NCBI RefSeq assembly: GCF_003711105.1
Contig: NZ_CP023865.1
Location: 2,082,001 to 2,146,000 of the forward strand
Direction of reading: 5' to 3'
Source of the DNA: Actinoplanes teichomyceticus ATCC 31121
GTDB lineage: Bacteria > Actinomycetota > Actinomycetes > Mycobacteriales > Micromonosporaceae
Length of the DNA: 64,000 bases
The position numbers and the translations under genes are program-made. The notes beneath the pieces are model-generated. The model had not been told where the DNA came from and did not search any database. It saw only the letters and a list, made by a program, of their open reading frames with translations. Numbering within the stretch: position 1 is the stretch's first letter; each line of letters starts with the position of its first letter. This document shows, piece after piece, positions 50,638 through 59,605 of this stretch.

Positions 50638-52641
50638 ATGCGCGCATTCGCACGGCTGGCCGTGGCCACCCTGGTGGCCGCCGCCCCGCTCACCGGCGTG
50701 ATGGCCGCCCAGGCGGCCGACGACCCCACCCCGGTCACGGTGCTGACCAGCGACTTCGAGGACGCGACGGTGCAGGGCTGGACCGGCCGCTCGGCCGAGA
50801 CCCTGGCGGTGAGCACCGCCGTCGCGCACGGCGGGACGCACAGCCTGGCGGTCAGCGGCCGTACCGCCGGCTGGCAGGGGCCGTCGCTCAGCGTGCTCGG
50901 CACGTTCGAGAAGGGCATCTCGTACACCGTCTCGGCGTGGGTCCGGCTGGCCGAGGGCTCGGACCTCGCCCGGCTCAGCGTGGAACGGCGCGCCGGCGGG
51001 ACGGCGAGCTACGAGACCGTGGTCGGCGACACCGCGGTCAGCGCCACCGGCTGGGTCAATCTGACCGGCCGGTACACCCTCTCCGCCGACGCCGAGTCCC
51101 TCAGCGTCTACGTCGAGACGGCGTCCACCACCGGCGGCCTCTACCTCGACGACGTGACCGCGAGCTACGTGCCCACGCTGCCGATCCAGACCGGGATCCC
51201 GGCGGTCAAGGACGTGGTCACCGAGTTCCCGGTCGGTGCGGCGATCACCGGCGCCGAGATCACCGGTACGCACGGCGACCTGCTGGCCCGGCACTTCACC
51301 TCGGTCACCCCGGGCAACGCGCTGAAGTGGGACGCGACCGAGCCGACCGAGAACGCCTTCAGCTACGCCCAGGCGGACCCGCTGATCGCATTCGCCCGCT
51401 CGCACGGGATGCGGGTGCGCGGGCACACCCTGGTCTGGCACAACCAGACCCCGGCCTGGGTCTTCCAGGACGCCGACCGGGAGACGCTGCTGGCCCGGCT
51501 GGAGAACCACATCCGTAACGTCGCGGCGCACTACGGCGACACCGTCGGCACCTGGGACGTGGTCAACGAGGTGATCGACGAGAGCCAGCCGGACGGGATG
51601 CGGCGCAGCGCCTGGTACACGCTGACCGGGCTGGACTACATCCGCACCGCGTTCCGGGTGGCCCGCGAGGCGGCGCCGGCCGCGCGGCTGTGCATCAACG
51701 ACTACAACACCAACGTGGCCGCCAAGCGGGACGCGCTGTACGCCCTGGTGGTCAAGCTGCGCGGCGAGGGCGTGCCGATCGACTGCGTGGGCCACCAGAT
51801 GCACGTCAACGTCAGCTGGCCGTCGATCGCGGAGACCGAGGCGATGCTGAAGAAGTTCCAGGGGATCGGGGTGCAGCAGCAGATCACCGAGATGGACGTG
51901 AGCATCTACACCTCCAGCGGGGAGTCGTACCCCACGCCGCCCGCCGAGCGGCTGCTGGCCCAGGCGTACGCGTACCGGGACATGTTCGCGCTGTTCCGCC
52001 GGTACGCGGCCGACCTCGGCTCGGTGACGCTGTGGGGCCTGGCCGACGACAACACCTGGCTGGACACGTTCCCGGTGACCCGCAAGGACGCGCCGCTGCT
52101 GTTCGACACCCGGCTGCAGGCCAAGAGCGCCTACTGGGGCGTCGTCGACCCGTCGCGGATCTCCTCGCCGAGCGCCTCCACCTCGCCGAGCGCCTCCACC
52201 TCGCCGAGCGCCTCCACCTCGCCGAGCGCCTCCACCTCGCCGAGCGCCTCCACCTCGCCGAGCGCCTCCGCGTCGCCGAGCGCCTCCACGTCGCCGAGCG
52301 CCTCCACCTCGCCCGGCAAGTCGTCCTGCGCGGTGAGTTACCGGGTGACCGGCAGCTGGCCGGGCGGCTTCCAGGCGGACGTCCGGATCGTCAACACCGG
52401 GTCGGCGCCGCTCCGCGGGTGGAAGCTGACCTGGCAGTTCACCGGGGGGCAGACGATCGCCCAGCTGTGGAACGGCTCGGTGACCCAGTCCGGCGGCGCG
52501 GTCACCGTGACCGCCGCCTCGTGGAACGGCACGGTCGCGCCGGGCGCGGCGGCCTCGGTCGGCTTCCTCGGCGCATCCACCGGCGGCAACCCGGCCCCGG
52601 CGGCGTTCGCCGTCAACGGGGCCACCTGCGACATCGTGTGA
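50638..52641 (+). CDS. GH10 endo-1,4-beta-xylanase with N-terminal CBM and C-terminal CBM2
   Basis: The protein has 667 residues, starting at ATG 50638 after GAAGGA. A signal peptide (1-25) is followed by a CBM4/22-like beta-sandwich (about 30-178: TSDFEDATVQGW, GGLYLDDVTASY). The GH10 barrel (about 190-500) has the acid/base Glu311 in WDVVNEVIDE and the nucleophile Glu418 in ITEMDVSIY. A Ser-Pro-Ala-Thr linker of eight repeats (510-557) leads to a CBM2 (about 562-667, ending GATCDIV, with paired cysteines). It cuts xylan outside the cell and holds on to plant wall polymers. It is the first gene of the xylan locus. Confidence 0.95.
   Translation: MRAFARLAVATLVAAAPLTGVMAAQAADDPTPVTVLTSDFEDATVQGWTGRSAETLAVSTAVAHGGTHSLAVSGRTAGWQGPSLSVLGTFEKGISYTVSAWVRLAEGSDLARLSVERRAGGTASYETVVGDTAVSATGWVNLTGRYTLSADAESLSVYVETASTTGGLYLDDVTASYVPTLPIQTGIPAVKDVVTEFPVGAAITGAEITGTHGDLLARHFTSVTPGNALKWDATEPTENAFSYAQADPLIAFARSHGMRVRGHTLVWHNQTPAWVFQDADRETLLARLENHIRNVAAHYGDTVGTWDVVNEVIDESQPDGMRRSAWYTLTGLDYIRTAFRVAREAAPAARLCINDYNTNVAAKRDALYALVVKLRGEGVPIDCVGHQMHVNVSWPSIAETEAMLKKFQGIGVQQQITEMDVSIYTSSGESYPTPPAERLLAQAYAYRDMFALFRRYAADLGSVTLWGLADDNTWLDTFPVTRKDAPLLFDTRLQAKSAYWGVVDPSRISSPSASTSPSASTSPSASTSPSASTSPSASTSPSASASPSASTSPSASTSPGKSSCAVSYRVTGSWPGGFQADVRIVNTGSAPLRGWKLTWQFTGGQTIAQLWNGSVTQSGGAVTVTAASWNGTVAPGAAASVGFLGASTGGNPAPAAFAVNGATCDIV
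52165..52308 (+). repeat. in-frame 18-bp tandem repeat, eight copies, xylanase linker
   Basis: TCGCCGAGCGCCTCCACC repeats eight times from 52165 to 52308; most copies are identical and the sixth and seventh have one or two changes. It encodes SPSAST units, the flexible linker between GH10 and CBM2. Copy number can change in frame, altering linker length. Confidence 0.92.
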
Positions 52642-52666
52642 GGCCGGGGCGCGCGGGCGGGGCGGC

Positions 52667-52681
52667 TCCGAAACTTCCGGA
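52667..52681. promoter_or_regulatory. CGAAA-N-TTTCG-type operator, one mismatch
   Basis: TCCGAAACTTCCGGA differs from the perfect palindrome at 52765 (centre base ignored) at one base. It lies 33 bp upstream of the -35 of the GH115 promoter. Similar CGAAA-N-TTTCG elements have been reported before streptomycete xylanase and xylosidase genes (LacI/BxlR type). Probable upstream half of a repression loop. Confidence 0.55.
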
Positions 52682-52713
52682 ATCCCGGTCATGATGATGG
52701 CGGGTCACGGCCA

Positions 52714-52742
52714 TTGACTCGATAGATACATGGCTATACGTT
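52714..52742 (+). promoter_or_regulatory. promoter of the GH115-SGNH operon
   Basis: TTGACT (52714-52719), a 17-bp spacer and TACGTT (52737-52742) resemble a strong housekeeping promoter; TATACG with a 15-bp spacer is a less likely choice. Operator-like palindromes flank it on both sides. The leader to the ATG at 52806 is about 57 bases. Confidence 0.55.
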
Positions 52743-52764
52743 TCCGGTACCGAATCGGCATGTT

Positions 52765-52779
52765 TCCGAAAGTTTCGGA
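52765..52779. promoter_or_regulatory. CGAAA-N-TTTCG operator, perfect palindrome
   Basis: TCCGAAAGTTTCGGA has 7-bp arms around one central base and lies about 20 bp after the -10 of the GH115 promoter, a typical repressor site. It matches the CGAAA-N-TTTCG elements known from xylan-gene promoters of actinomycetes. A further CGGTACCG palindrome lies at 52744-52753. Confidence 0.65.
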
Positions 52780-52805
52780 GCGCTTCGTCCACCGGAGGCG
52801 TACCC

Positions 52806-55802
52806 ATGCGAAGTCACCTCGCGGCCGCGCTGGCCGCGCTGGCCGTCCTCACCGCGACCCCGGCCCCCGCCGCGGCGGTCGGCAGCGCGGCCGGCAAGGC
52901 CGCCGGCCGGGCCGCCGCGGACCACGGCTACCTGTCCACCCGGCCCGGCCCGGGCCGGTTCCCGCTGGTCGCCCGAGGCGCCGCCGCACCGATCGTGACC
53001 AGCGGCGACGACCACCCCGGCGTGCTGCGCGTCGCCGGCGACCTGAGCTCCGACCTCGGCGCCGCGACCGGCGTCACGCCGGGGCTGAGCCGCGACACCA
53101 TCCCGGCCGGGCGGGACCCGATCATCGTCGGCACCATCGGCCGCTCCGCGCTGATCGACCGGATGGTGGCGGCCGGCCGGCTCGACACCCGAGGCGTCGC
53201 CGGGCGGTGGGAGACCTCGCTGCAGCAGATCGTCGAGCACCCGCTGCCGGGTGTGCGCCGGGCCTTCGTGATCGCCGGCAGCGACCAGCGCGGCACCATC
53301 TACGGCGTCTACGACGTGTCCCGGCGGATCGGCGTGTCACCCTGGCACTTCTTCGACGACGTGCCGGTTCCGCACGCGGACGCGCTCTACGCCCTGCCCG
53401 GCCGGCACAGCCAGGGCACCCCGAAAGTGAAGTACCGCGGCTTCTTCATCAACGACGAGAACCCGGCCACCGGCACCTGGGCGCCCGGCTTCTTCGGTCC
53501 GGGCAAGGCCCCCGGCCACCCGGGCGGGCTCAACGCCGAGTACTACGCCAAGGTCTTCGAGACCATGCTGCGGCTCAGGGCGAACTACCTGTGGCCGGCG
53601 GTCTGGGGGCGGGCGTTCGCCGAGGACGACCCGGCCAACCACGCCACCGCGAGCTACTACGGCGTGGTCATGGGCACCTCGCACGAGGCGCCGATGATGC
53701 GCGGCATCGAGGAGTGGAACCGGCACCCGGCCGGGACCGGGGAGTGGAGCTTCCGGCGCAACCCCGAGGCGGTCAAGGCGTACTGGCGGGCCGGTGTCGA
53801 ACGGATGCGCGAGCAGAACATCGAGGGCGTGGTCACCCTCGGGATGCGCGGTAACGGCGACGTCAGCCTGCCCGACGGCGACGGCATCGACCTGATGAGC
53901 TCCATCATCGAGACCCAGCGGCAGATCCTCGGCGAGGCCGGGATGCTCGGCGCGCCCCAGGTGCAAACCCTCTACAAGGAGGTGCAGCGTTACTGGGACG
54001 CCGGTTACCGGCCGCCGGACGACGTGACCGTGGTGTTCTGCGACGACAACTGGGGCAACATGCGCAAGCTGCCCGACCCGTCGCTGCCGGCGCGCAGCGG
54101 CGGCTACGGCCTCTACTACCACTTCGACTACGTCGGCGACGGCCGCAACTACAAGTGGGTGGACACCGCCAACCTCACCAACACCTGGGAGCAGCTGCAC
54201 CGCGCCTACACCTCCGGTGTGGACCGGCTCTGGGTGGCCAACGTCGGCGACCTGAAGAACGAGGAGGAGCCCACCCAGTTCTTCCTGGACTACGCGTGGA
54301 ACCCGGACGCGATCCCGCTGAGCGGCATCGACGACTGGGAGCGCCGGTACGCGGCGGAGAACTTCGGCGGGCCGCTGTCCGCGGAGATCGCCGAGGTGCT
54401 CGCCACGTACGGCGTCCTGCAGTCGCGCCGCAAGCCCGAACTGCTCAACCGCCGGATCACCGTGGACCCGGCCAAGGATGTGCGGACCGACCCGAGCGCG
54501 GTGGTCTACGACGATCAGGGCAACCCGTTCAGCCTCACCGACTACCGGGAGATGGACCGGGTGGTCGCGCAGTGGCAGGCGCTCGCCGCGCGCGCCGAGC
54601 GGATCAAGCGGCGGGTGCCGGACGCCTGGCAGGACGCCTACTTCCAGCTCGTGTACTACCAGGTCGCCGCGACCGCGAACCTGTACGAGCTGCGCCGCGC
54701 CGAGTTCACCAACATCATGTACGCCGCGCAGGGCCGGGCCGCCACCAACGACCTGGCCGCCGAGGCGGAGGCCCGGTTCGCGCGTGACCAGGCGCTCAAC
54801 GCGTACTACAACACCGCCCTGGCCGGCGGGAAGTGGAAGGACTGGCAGCTCCAGCCCAAGATCGGGTACGGGAACGTGGCCCGTTACGGCTCGAACGCCG
54901 GCTGGCAGCAACCCGAGCTGAACAACGTGGCGCTGCCCGACGAGATCTACCCGTACCTGAAGCGGATCGAGGTGCCGGCGGGCGCGGCGATGGGTGTCGC
55001 CCTCGACGGCGGGGACGCCTCGACGCTGCCGGAGTTCAGCCCCTGGCAGGCCCAGCCGCAGCAGTACCTGGAGGTCTACAACCGCGGCGCCACGCCGTTC
55101 CGCTACACGATCACCCCCGGCCGGCCGTGGGTGCACGTCACCCCGGCGGCCGGGACGGTCGGCAAGCAGGTGCGCGCCACCGTGTCGGTGGACTGGCGGC
55201 GGGCGCCGGCCGGGGTCACCGACGTGCCGATCCGGATCGAGGGCGCGGGCCGCACCGTCGTGGTGCACGCGCCGATCCGCAAGCCGGAGGTCACCCCGCG
55301 CGGGTACGCCGAGGCCAACGGGTACGTGTCGATCCCGGCCACCGGATCCGACCGCAGGACCGGCGACTGGCAGGTGCTGCCCGGCATCGGCAAGGCCGGG
55401 GACGGGGTGACGCCGCTGCGCGCCGCCGGGGCCCGGCTCGACTACCGGGTGACGCTGACCAGCACCGGGCCGGTGCGGATCGCCGCGCTGGTGTCGCCGC
55501 GCAACAACGTGCTGCCCACCCCCGGGCTGCGGTACGCGATCTCGGTGGACGGCGCCGAGCCGCAGATCGTCGACGTGATCGCGGCGACCGGCGCCAACGA
55601 CACCACGATGAACCGCCAGTGGGCGCGCAACACCTCGGACAACATCAACGTCACCACCACCACGCACCGCATCGACCGGCCCGGCACGCACACCGTGACG
55701 TTCTGGGCGGTCGACCCGACGGTGATCCTGCAACGGTTGATCGTGGACACCGGCGGGGTCCGATACAGCTATCTCGGCCCGCCGACCAGCCGGAGGTTCT
55801 GA
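52806..55802 (+). CDS. GH115 xylan alpha-1,2-glucuronidase
   Basis: The protein has 998 residues, starting at ATG 52806, 7 bp after GGAGG. A signal peptide (1-25) is followed by an N-terminal domain (about 40-190: DPIIVGTIGRSALID, IAGSDQRGTIYGVYDVSRRIG) and the catalytic barrel (about 200-560): KYRGFFINDENPA, LRANYLWPAVWG, VVTLGMRGNGDVSLPDG, VFCDDNWGNMRKLP and GVDRLWVANVGDLKNEE. Further helical and C-terminal beta domains follow (to 998). GH115 enzymes remove methylglucuronic acid side groups from xylan, helping the GH10 xylanase. It is coupled to the SGNH gene, 2 bp downstream. Confidence 0.95.
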   Translation: MRSHLAAALAALAVLTATPAPAAAVGSAAGKAAGRAAADHGYLSTRPGPGRFPLVARGAAAPIVTSGDDHPGVLRVAGDLSSDLGAATGVTPGLSRDTIPAGRDPIIVGTIGRSALIDRMVAAGRLDTRGVAGRWETSLQQIVEHPLPGVRRAFVIAGSDQRGTIYGVYDVSRRIGVSPWHFFDDVPVPHADALYALPGRHSQGTPKVKYRGFFINDENPATGTWAPGFFGPGKAPGHPGGLNAEYYAKVFETMLRLRANYLWPAVWGRAFAEDDPANHATASYYGVVMGTSHEAPMMRGIEEWNRHPAGTGEWSFRRNPEAVKAYWRAGVERMREQNIEGVVTLGMRGNGDVSLPDGDGIDLMSSIIETQRQILGEAGMLGAPQVQTLYKEVQRYWDAGYRPPDDVTVVFCDDNWGNMRKLPDPSLPARSGGYGLYYHFDYVGDGRNYKWVDTANLTNTWEQLHRAYTSGVDRLWVANVGDLKNEEEPTQFFLDYAWNPDAIPLSGIDDWERRYAAENFGGPLSAEIAEVLATYGVLQSRRKPELLNRRITVDPAKDVRTDPSAVVYDDQGNPFSLTDYREMDRVVAQWQALAARAERIKRRVPDAWQDAYFQLVYYQVAATANLYELRRAEFTNIMYAAQGRAATNDLAAEAEARFARDQALNAYYNTALAGGKWKDWQLQPKIGYGNVARYGSNAGWQQPELNNVALPDEIYPYLKRIEVPAGAAMGVALDGGDASTLPEFSPWQAQPQQYLEVYNRGATPFRYTITPGRPWVHVTPAAGTVGKQVRATVSVDWRRAPAGVTDVPIRIEGAGRTVVVHAPIRKPEVTPRGYAEANGYVSIPATGSDRRTGDWQVLPGIGKAGDGVTPLRAAGARLDYRVTLTSTGPVRIAALVSPRNNVLPTPGLRYAISVDGAEPQIVDVIAATGANDTTMNRQWARNTSDNINVTTTTHRIDRPGTHTVTFWAVDPTVILQRLIVDTGGVRYSYLGPPTSRRF

Positions 55803-55804
55803 TC

Positions 55805-57046
55805 ATGAAACGGCGTGCTCTGCTGGCCGGCTCGGCCGGCGTCGTGGGCGCGGGCCTGGTCGCGTCGCCGGCCCCCGCCACCGCCCCCCGCTCCTCGTGG
55901 GTGCACACCTGGACCGCGATGCCCCAGCTCACCGAGCCGGGGAACATGCCGCCGGCGCCGTTCACCGGCAACGACGCGGTGCTCGTGGACACCACGATCC
56001 GGCAGACCGTGCACCTCTCGATCGGCGGGCCGCGGCTGCGGGTGCGGTTCTCCAACGCGTTCGGGACCACCGACCTGCCGCTGACCGCGGCCGCGGTGGC
56101 GCTGCCCCGAAACGGCGCGGCCGGCACCGGCGCCATCGTGCCGGGCAGCTCACGCCCGCTGACCTTCGGCGGGCAGCCGTCCGTGGTGGTGCCGGCCGGG
56201 GCGCAGATCGTTTCCGACCCGGTTCCGATGACCGTCGCGCCCCGCTCGAACCTGACCGTCTCGGCCTACCTCGCCGACGGCCAGGCCGGGCTGAACCTGA
56301 CCTCCCACCCCGGCTCCCGGACGACGTCGTGGCTCATCCGCGGGGACCGGCACGCCGATGCGGAGGTGGCCGGGACCCCGGTCGACCACTGGTACCTGCT
56401 CAGCGGCGTGGAGGTGACCGCCACCGGCGCGGCCGGGCTGGTGATCCTCGGCGACTCGCTGACCGACGGGCGGGGATCCACCACCAACGGCAACGACCGC
56501 TGGCCGGACCAGCTGGCGGCCCGGCTGCGCGACCCACGGCTGGCCGTGCTGAACCAGGCGGCCGGCGGCAACCGGGTGTTGCACGACGGGCTCGGGCCGA
56601 ACGTGCTGGCCCGCTTCGACCGGGACGTGCTCGGCGTCAGCGGGGCCGCGTGGGTGCTGGTCTTCGAAGGGGTCAACGACATCGGCACCGCCGAGGCGAC
56701 CGAGGCCGGGCAGCGGCAGGTGATCGCCGCGCTGACCGGGGCGTACCGGCAGATCGTGCAGCGCGCGCACGCGCAGGACCTGCGGGTGTACGGGGCGACG
56801 ATCACCCCGTTCGGCGGCCACACCGGCTACGACGACCCGGGTGGGCTGCGGGAACGGGCCCGGATCGCGGTGAACGGGGTGATCCGGGGCGGGGTCTTCG
56901 ACGGGTACCTGGACTTCGCCGCCGCCGTCGCCGACCCGGCCGCCCCGGCCCGCCTCGCGCCGGCCTTCGACGTCGGCGACCACCTGCACCTGAACCCGGC
57001 GGGCTATGCGGCGCTGGCCCGCGCCGTCGCGCGCACGCTCTTCTAG
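55805..57046 (+). CDS. secreted SGNH/GDSL hydrolase, probable carbohydrate esterase
   Basis: The protein has 413 residues. A signal peptide (KRRALLAGSAGVVGAGLVAS) is followed by an N-terminal beta domain (HTWTAMPQLTEPGNMPP, LRVRFSNAFGTTDLPLT), a layout seen in GDSL esterases of Streptomyces. The catalytic blocks are GDSLTDGRGS with the serine, QAAGGNRVLHDG with Gly, FEGVNDIG with Asn and DHLHLNPAGY with Asp-His. It starts 2 bp after the GH115 stop. Its position in the xylan operon suggests removal of acetyl or other ester groups from xylan; that is inferred. A hairpin follows its stop. Confidence 0.9.
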   Translation: MKRRALLAGSAGVVGAGLVASPAPATAPRSSWVHTWTAMPQLTEPGNMPPAPFTGNDAVLVDTTIRQTVHLSIGGPRLRVRFSNAFGTTDLPLTAAAVALPRNGAAGTGAIVPGSSRPLTFGGQPSVVVPAGAQIVSDPVPMTVAPRSNLTVSAYLADGQAGLNLTSHPGSRTTSWLIRGDRHADAEVAGTPVDHWYLLSGVEVTATGAAGLVILGDSLTDGRGSTTNGNDRWPDQLAARLRDPRLAVLNQAAGGNRVLHDGLGPNVLARFDRDVLGVSGAAWVLVFEGVNDIGTAEATEAGQRQVIAALTGAYRQIVQRAHAQDLRVYGATITPFGGHTGYDDPGGLRERARIAVNGVIRGGVFDGYLDFAAAVADPAAPARLAPAFDVGDHLHLNPAGYAALARAVARTLF

Positions 57047-57047
57047 A

Positions 57048-57077
57048 GCGGCGACCGTCCGGGCGGGAGGTCGCCGC
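57048..57077 (+). terminator. hairpin after the xylan operon
   Basis: GCGGCGACC (57048-57056) and GGTCGCCGC (57069-57077) make a perfect 9-bp stem with a 12-base loop directly behind the TAG stop of the SGNH gene. Confidence 0.65.
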
Positions 57078-57165
57078 GGTGTTCGGTCCCGGCCGGGCAT
57101 CCGCCGGTCCGGCAGGTGGTCGTCCGGTGAGGACACCCGCCGGACCGGGACCGCCGGCCAGCGGC

Positions 57166-57357
57166 CTACCAGGCGGCGATCCGGTCGGCCAGACCGGACA
57201 GCACCGGGACGGCGTGACCGCCGAGCAGCGACACGGCGGCCAGGCACAGGCCCAGGACGAGGGCGGCCAGCAGGCAGTACTCGACGACCGTGGCGCCCTG
57301 GTCGGCGCCCGGGCGGCGGGCGTGCAGGCGCGCCACGATCATCTGCAGCCGGTCCAT
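57166..57357 (-). CDS. Flp-type type IVb pilin, orphan
   Basis: The protein has 63 residues. The prepilin site is GATVVEYCLLAALVLGL: cleavage after Gly, then the conserved Glu5 and Tyr6 and a hydrophobic helix, as in Flp/Fap pilins. A basic leader precedes it (RLHARRPGADQ) and the tail is short. GAGGAG lies 7 bp before the ATG. No Tad assembly gene (ATPase, TadB/C, prepilin peptidase) is in the window, so it is either an orphan or works with a distant Tad locus. Confidence 0.85.
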   Translation of the reverse strand: MDRLQMIVARLHARRPGADQGATVVEYCLLAALVLGLCLAAVSLLGGHAVPVLSGLADRIAAW

Positions 57358-57499
57358 GACGGGGCTCCTCGGTCGGCGGGCCGCCGGAGGTGGCGGCGGG
57401 GAACATCCCTGTGATCGGACCTTTCCGGGTGCCGGTGAAGGCGTGTTCGGGTGCAGAACGGGATCGCCGGGTGTGGGATCGCGGCCGGCGTGGCAGCGG

Positions 57500-58681
57500 T
57501 CACCGTGACCCGGCCGGGCGGGCCGCCGCGGGCTGCCGGGCGGCCGCCGCCGCGGCCAGCCCCAGCAGGCACAGCGCGGCCAGGCCGAGGAAGCCGGCCC
57601 GGAACGAGCCGGTGGCGTCCTTCACCGCGCCCAGCAGGTAGACGAACGCGAAGCCGCCCAGGTTGGCGCAGAAGTTGCCGAATCCGCTGAGCAGCCCGGC
57701 CCGCCGGGCGCCAAGCACGCTGATCGGCAGGGCGAACAGCGGCCCGAAGTAGACCTGTACGACCACCGAGATCAGCGCGACCACCAGCAGCACCGCCGGC
57801 ATCCCCGGCACGTAGGTGAGCAGCGACAGGCCGGCGGCCAGGACGGCCAGCGAGCCGCCGATCACCAGCAGCGGACGCCCGATCCGGTCGGAGAGGTACC
57901 CGCCGAGGTAGTTGGCCGGCGCGGTGACCGCGGCGCCGAGCGCGGCGACCAGCCCGGCCGCCGCCAGCGACTGGCCGCGGTCGACGACCAGCCAGGTGGG
58001 CAGCCAGAAGGTGAAGCCCTGGGCGACGGCGAGCCGGGCGAACTGGATCACCCCGGTCAGCCGGACGATCCGGTGCCGCAGCAGGGCGGGCAGGTCGGTG
58101 ATCCGGACCGGGTCGTCCGCCGCGGGCCCCGGCGCCGGCGGCCCGGTGACCCGGCGGTAGCCGATCAGGGTGAGCAGGCCGGCCGCCGCGAAGACCGCGA
58201 ACAGCAGCCGCCAGCCGAGCGGCCCGACCAGCAGCGGGCCGACCGAGCTGAGCAGGATGTTGGAGGAGAAGCCGCCGGCCACGTACAGCCCCATCGCGGT
58301 GGCCCGCCGGTCGCTGGGGAACTGCTCGCTGATCAGCAGCAGGCCGGGCGCGAAGACCAGCGCCCGGAAGAACCCGGACAGCGCCTGGTTGATCAGGAGC
58401 AGGTCGTACGAGTCGAGCACCGCGAACATCGCCGCGAGCAGATTCGTGCCGAGCAGCCCGGTGAGGAACAGCGTGCGCGGGGCGAACCGGTCGGCCAGGA
58501 AGCCGGACGGGACCTGCATCAGCGCGTACGTCAGGCTGCTCGCCGCGGCCAGCGTCCCGGCCTGCCCGAAGCTGAGCCCCAGGTCGGTCCGGATCAGTGG
58601 CAGGAACAGCGCGATCCCGCCGAAGATCAGCGCCTGCGCGCTCTGGCAGACCACGAGCAGGGTGATGATCGCGCGACGCAC
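57500..58681 (-). CDS. MFS transporter
   Basis: The protein has 393 residues and about twelve spans. The MFS loop motif between spans 2 and 3 is SGFLADRFAPRTLFL (variant of G-x-L-a-D-r-x-G-r), and its second-half counterpart is GGYLSDRIGRPLLV. GLYVAGGFSSNILLSSVGPLLVGPLGW is the span 4-5 region. Substrate and direction are unknown. It starts with GTG at 58681. It is the last gene on the minus strand in this block, 144 bp behind the thioesterase, and may serve the peptide cluster or be independent. Confidence 0.88.
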   Translation of the reverse strand: MRRAIITLLVVCQSAQALIFGGIALFLPLIRTDLGLSFGQAGTLAAASSLTYALMQVPSGFLADRFAPRTLFLTGLLGTNLLAAMFAVLDSYDLLLINQALSGFFRALVFAPGLLLISEQFPSDRRATAMGLYVAGGFSSNILLSSVGPLLVGPLGWRLLFAVFAAAGLLTLIGYRRVTGPPAPGPAADDPVRITDLPALLRHRIVRLTGVIQFARLAVAQGFTFWLPTWLVVDRGQSLAAAGLVAALGAAVTAPANYLGGYLSDRIGRPLLVIGGSLAVLAAGLSLLTYVPGMPAVLLVVALISVVVQVYFGPLFALPISVLGARRAGLLSGFGNFCANLGGFAFVYLLGAVKDATGSFRAGFLGLAALCLLGLAAAAAARQPAAARPAGSR

Positions 58682-58825
58682 CGCGGGATGATCTCACGCG
58701 ATGCCGACCGGCGCCCGGTCGCCTTGACATCGTCACATTTCGATCTCCTGTCGACGCCACCCTGGTCCTGGGCGGGCTGAGCACCTCGGCCAGGCGCGAT
58801 GTCCGGCCGTGACCGACGGGACCGA

Positions 58826-59605
58826 TCAGGCCGGGAGCGCTGTGCTGATCAGCCGTGCCAGTGCCGGGAGGTTCGCGGCGGACCAGATCGAATGGTGCGT
58901 GCCGGTCACCGTGTGCTCGGTCAGGTCCTTGGCCATCGGTGACCAGTCCAGGTGCGGCCCCAGCGACTCCGAGGCCATCACGTGCGTCACCGGCCCGTGG
59001 TACGGCTGGGTGACCGCGAACCCGTACGACGCCTGCACGAGCGCGCGGAAGACCCCGTACCGCTCGGTCAGCAGTTCGGCGTCCAGCTCCGGCGGCAGCA
59101 GGTCCGCCGCCGCCGCGAGCAGCTCGTCGCTGGGCGCGTCGTCCGGCCACCTCTCGAGCAGGCCGGCCGGCGTCGGCGCGCCCAGCGACGCCAGGATCTC
59201 GTGCACGAACCGCCGGACGATCGTCTTCTCCGCCGGCAGGGGCGCCACCTCGGGCACGCTGACGTCCACCATGACCACCGCCGGCACCGACTCGCCCAGG
59301 TCGGTGAGCCGGCGTGCCATGTCCAGCGCCAGGATGCCGCCCAGCGACCACCCCAGGAGCAGGTACGGCCCGTCGGGGCGGACCTCGCGCAGCGCCGCCA
59401 CATACTCGGCCGACAGCGCCGGCACCGAGCGGACCGGCTCCCGGGCGCCGTCGAAGCCGGGCGCCTCGATGCCGTACACCGGCCGGTCCAGCGTGCGCGC
59501 CAGGCCCAGGTACGAGTACGCCGACCCGGAGCTGGAGTGCACGCAGTACAGCGGCGTCCCTGAATCGCTCGTGTGGAGCGGGATGATGCGGTCGAGGTCG
59601 GTCAC
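58826..59605 (-). CDS. free-standing NRPS-type thioesterase
   Basis: The protein has 259 residues. It looks like the thioesterase domain that ends peptide synthetases, but as its own gene: LYCVHSSSGSAYSYLGLAR at the start, GWSLGGILALDMARRL with the catalytic serine, ad VVMVDVSVPEV with the acidic strand, and VTGTHHSIWSAANLPAL with the histidine. It would release or cyclise the product from the last carrier protein. Its start overlaps the stop of the condensation-carrier gene by 4 bp, so it acts directly with that protein. Confidence 0.9.
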   Translation of the reverse strand: MTDLDRIIPLHTSDSGTPLYCVHSSSGSAYSYLGLARTLDRPVYGIEAPGFDGAREPVRSVPALSAEYVAALREVRPDGPYLLLGWSLGGILALDMARRLTDLGESVPAVVMVDVSVPEVAPLPAEKTIVRRFVHEILASLGAPTPAGLLERWPDDAPSDELLAAAADLLPPELDAELLTERYGVFRALVQASYGFAVTQPYHGPVTHVMASESLGPHLDWSPMAKDLTEHTVTGTHHSIWSAANLPALARLISTALPA

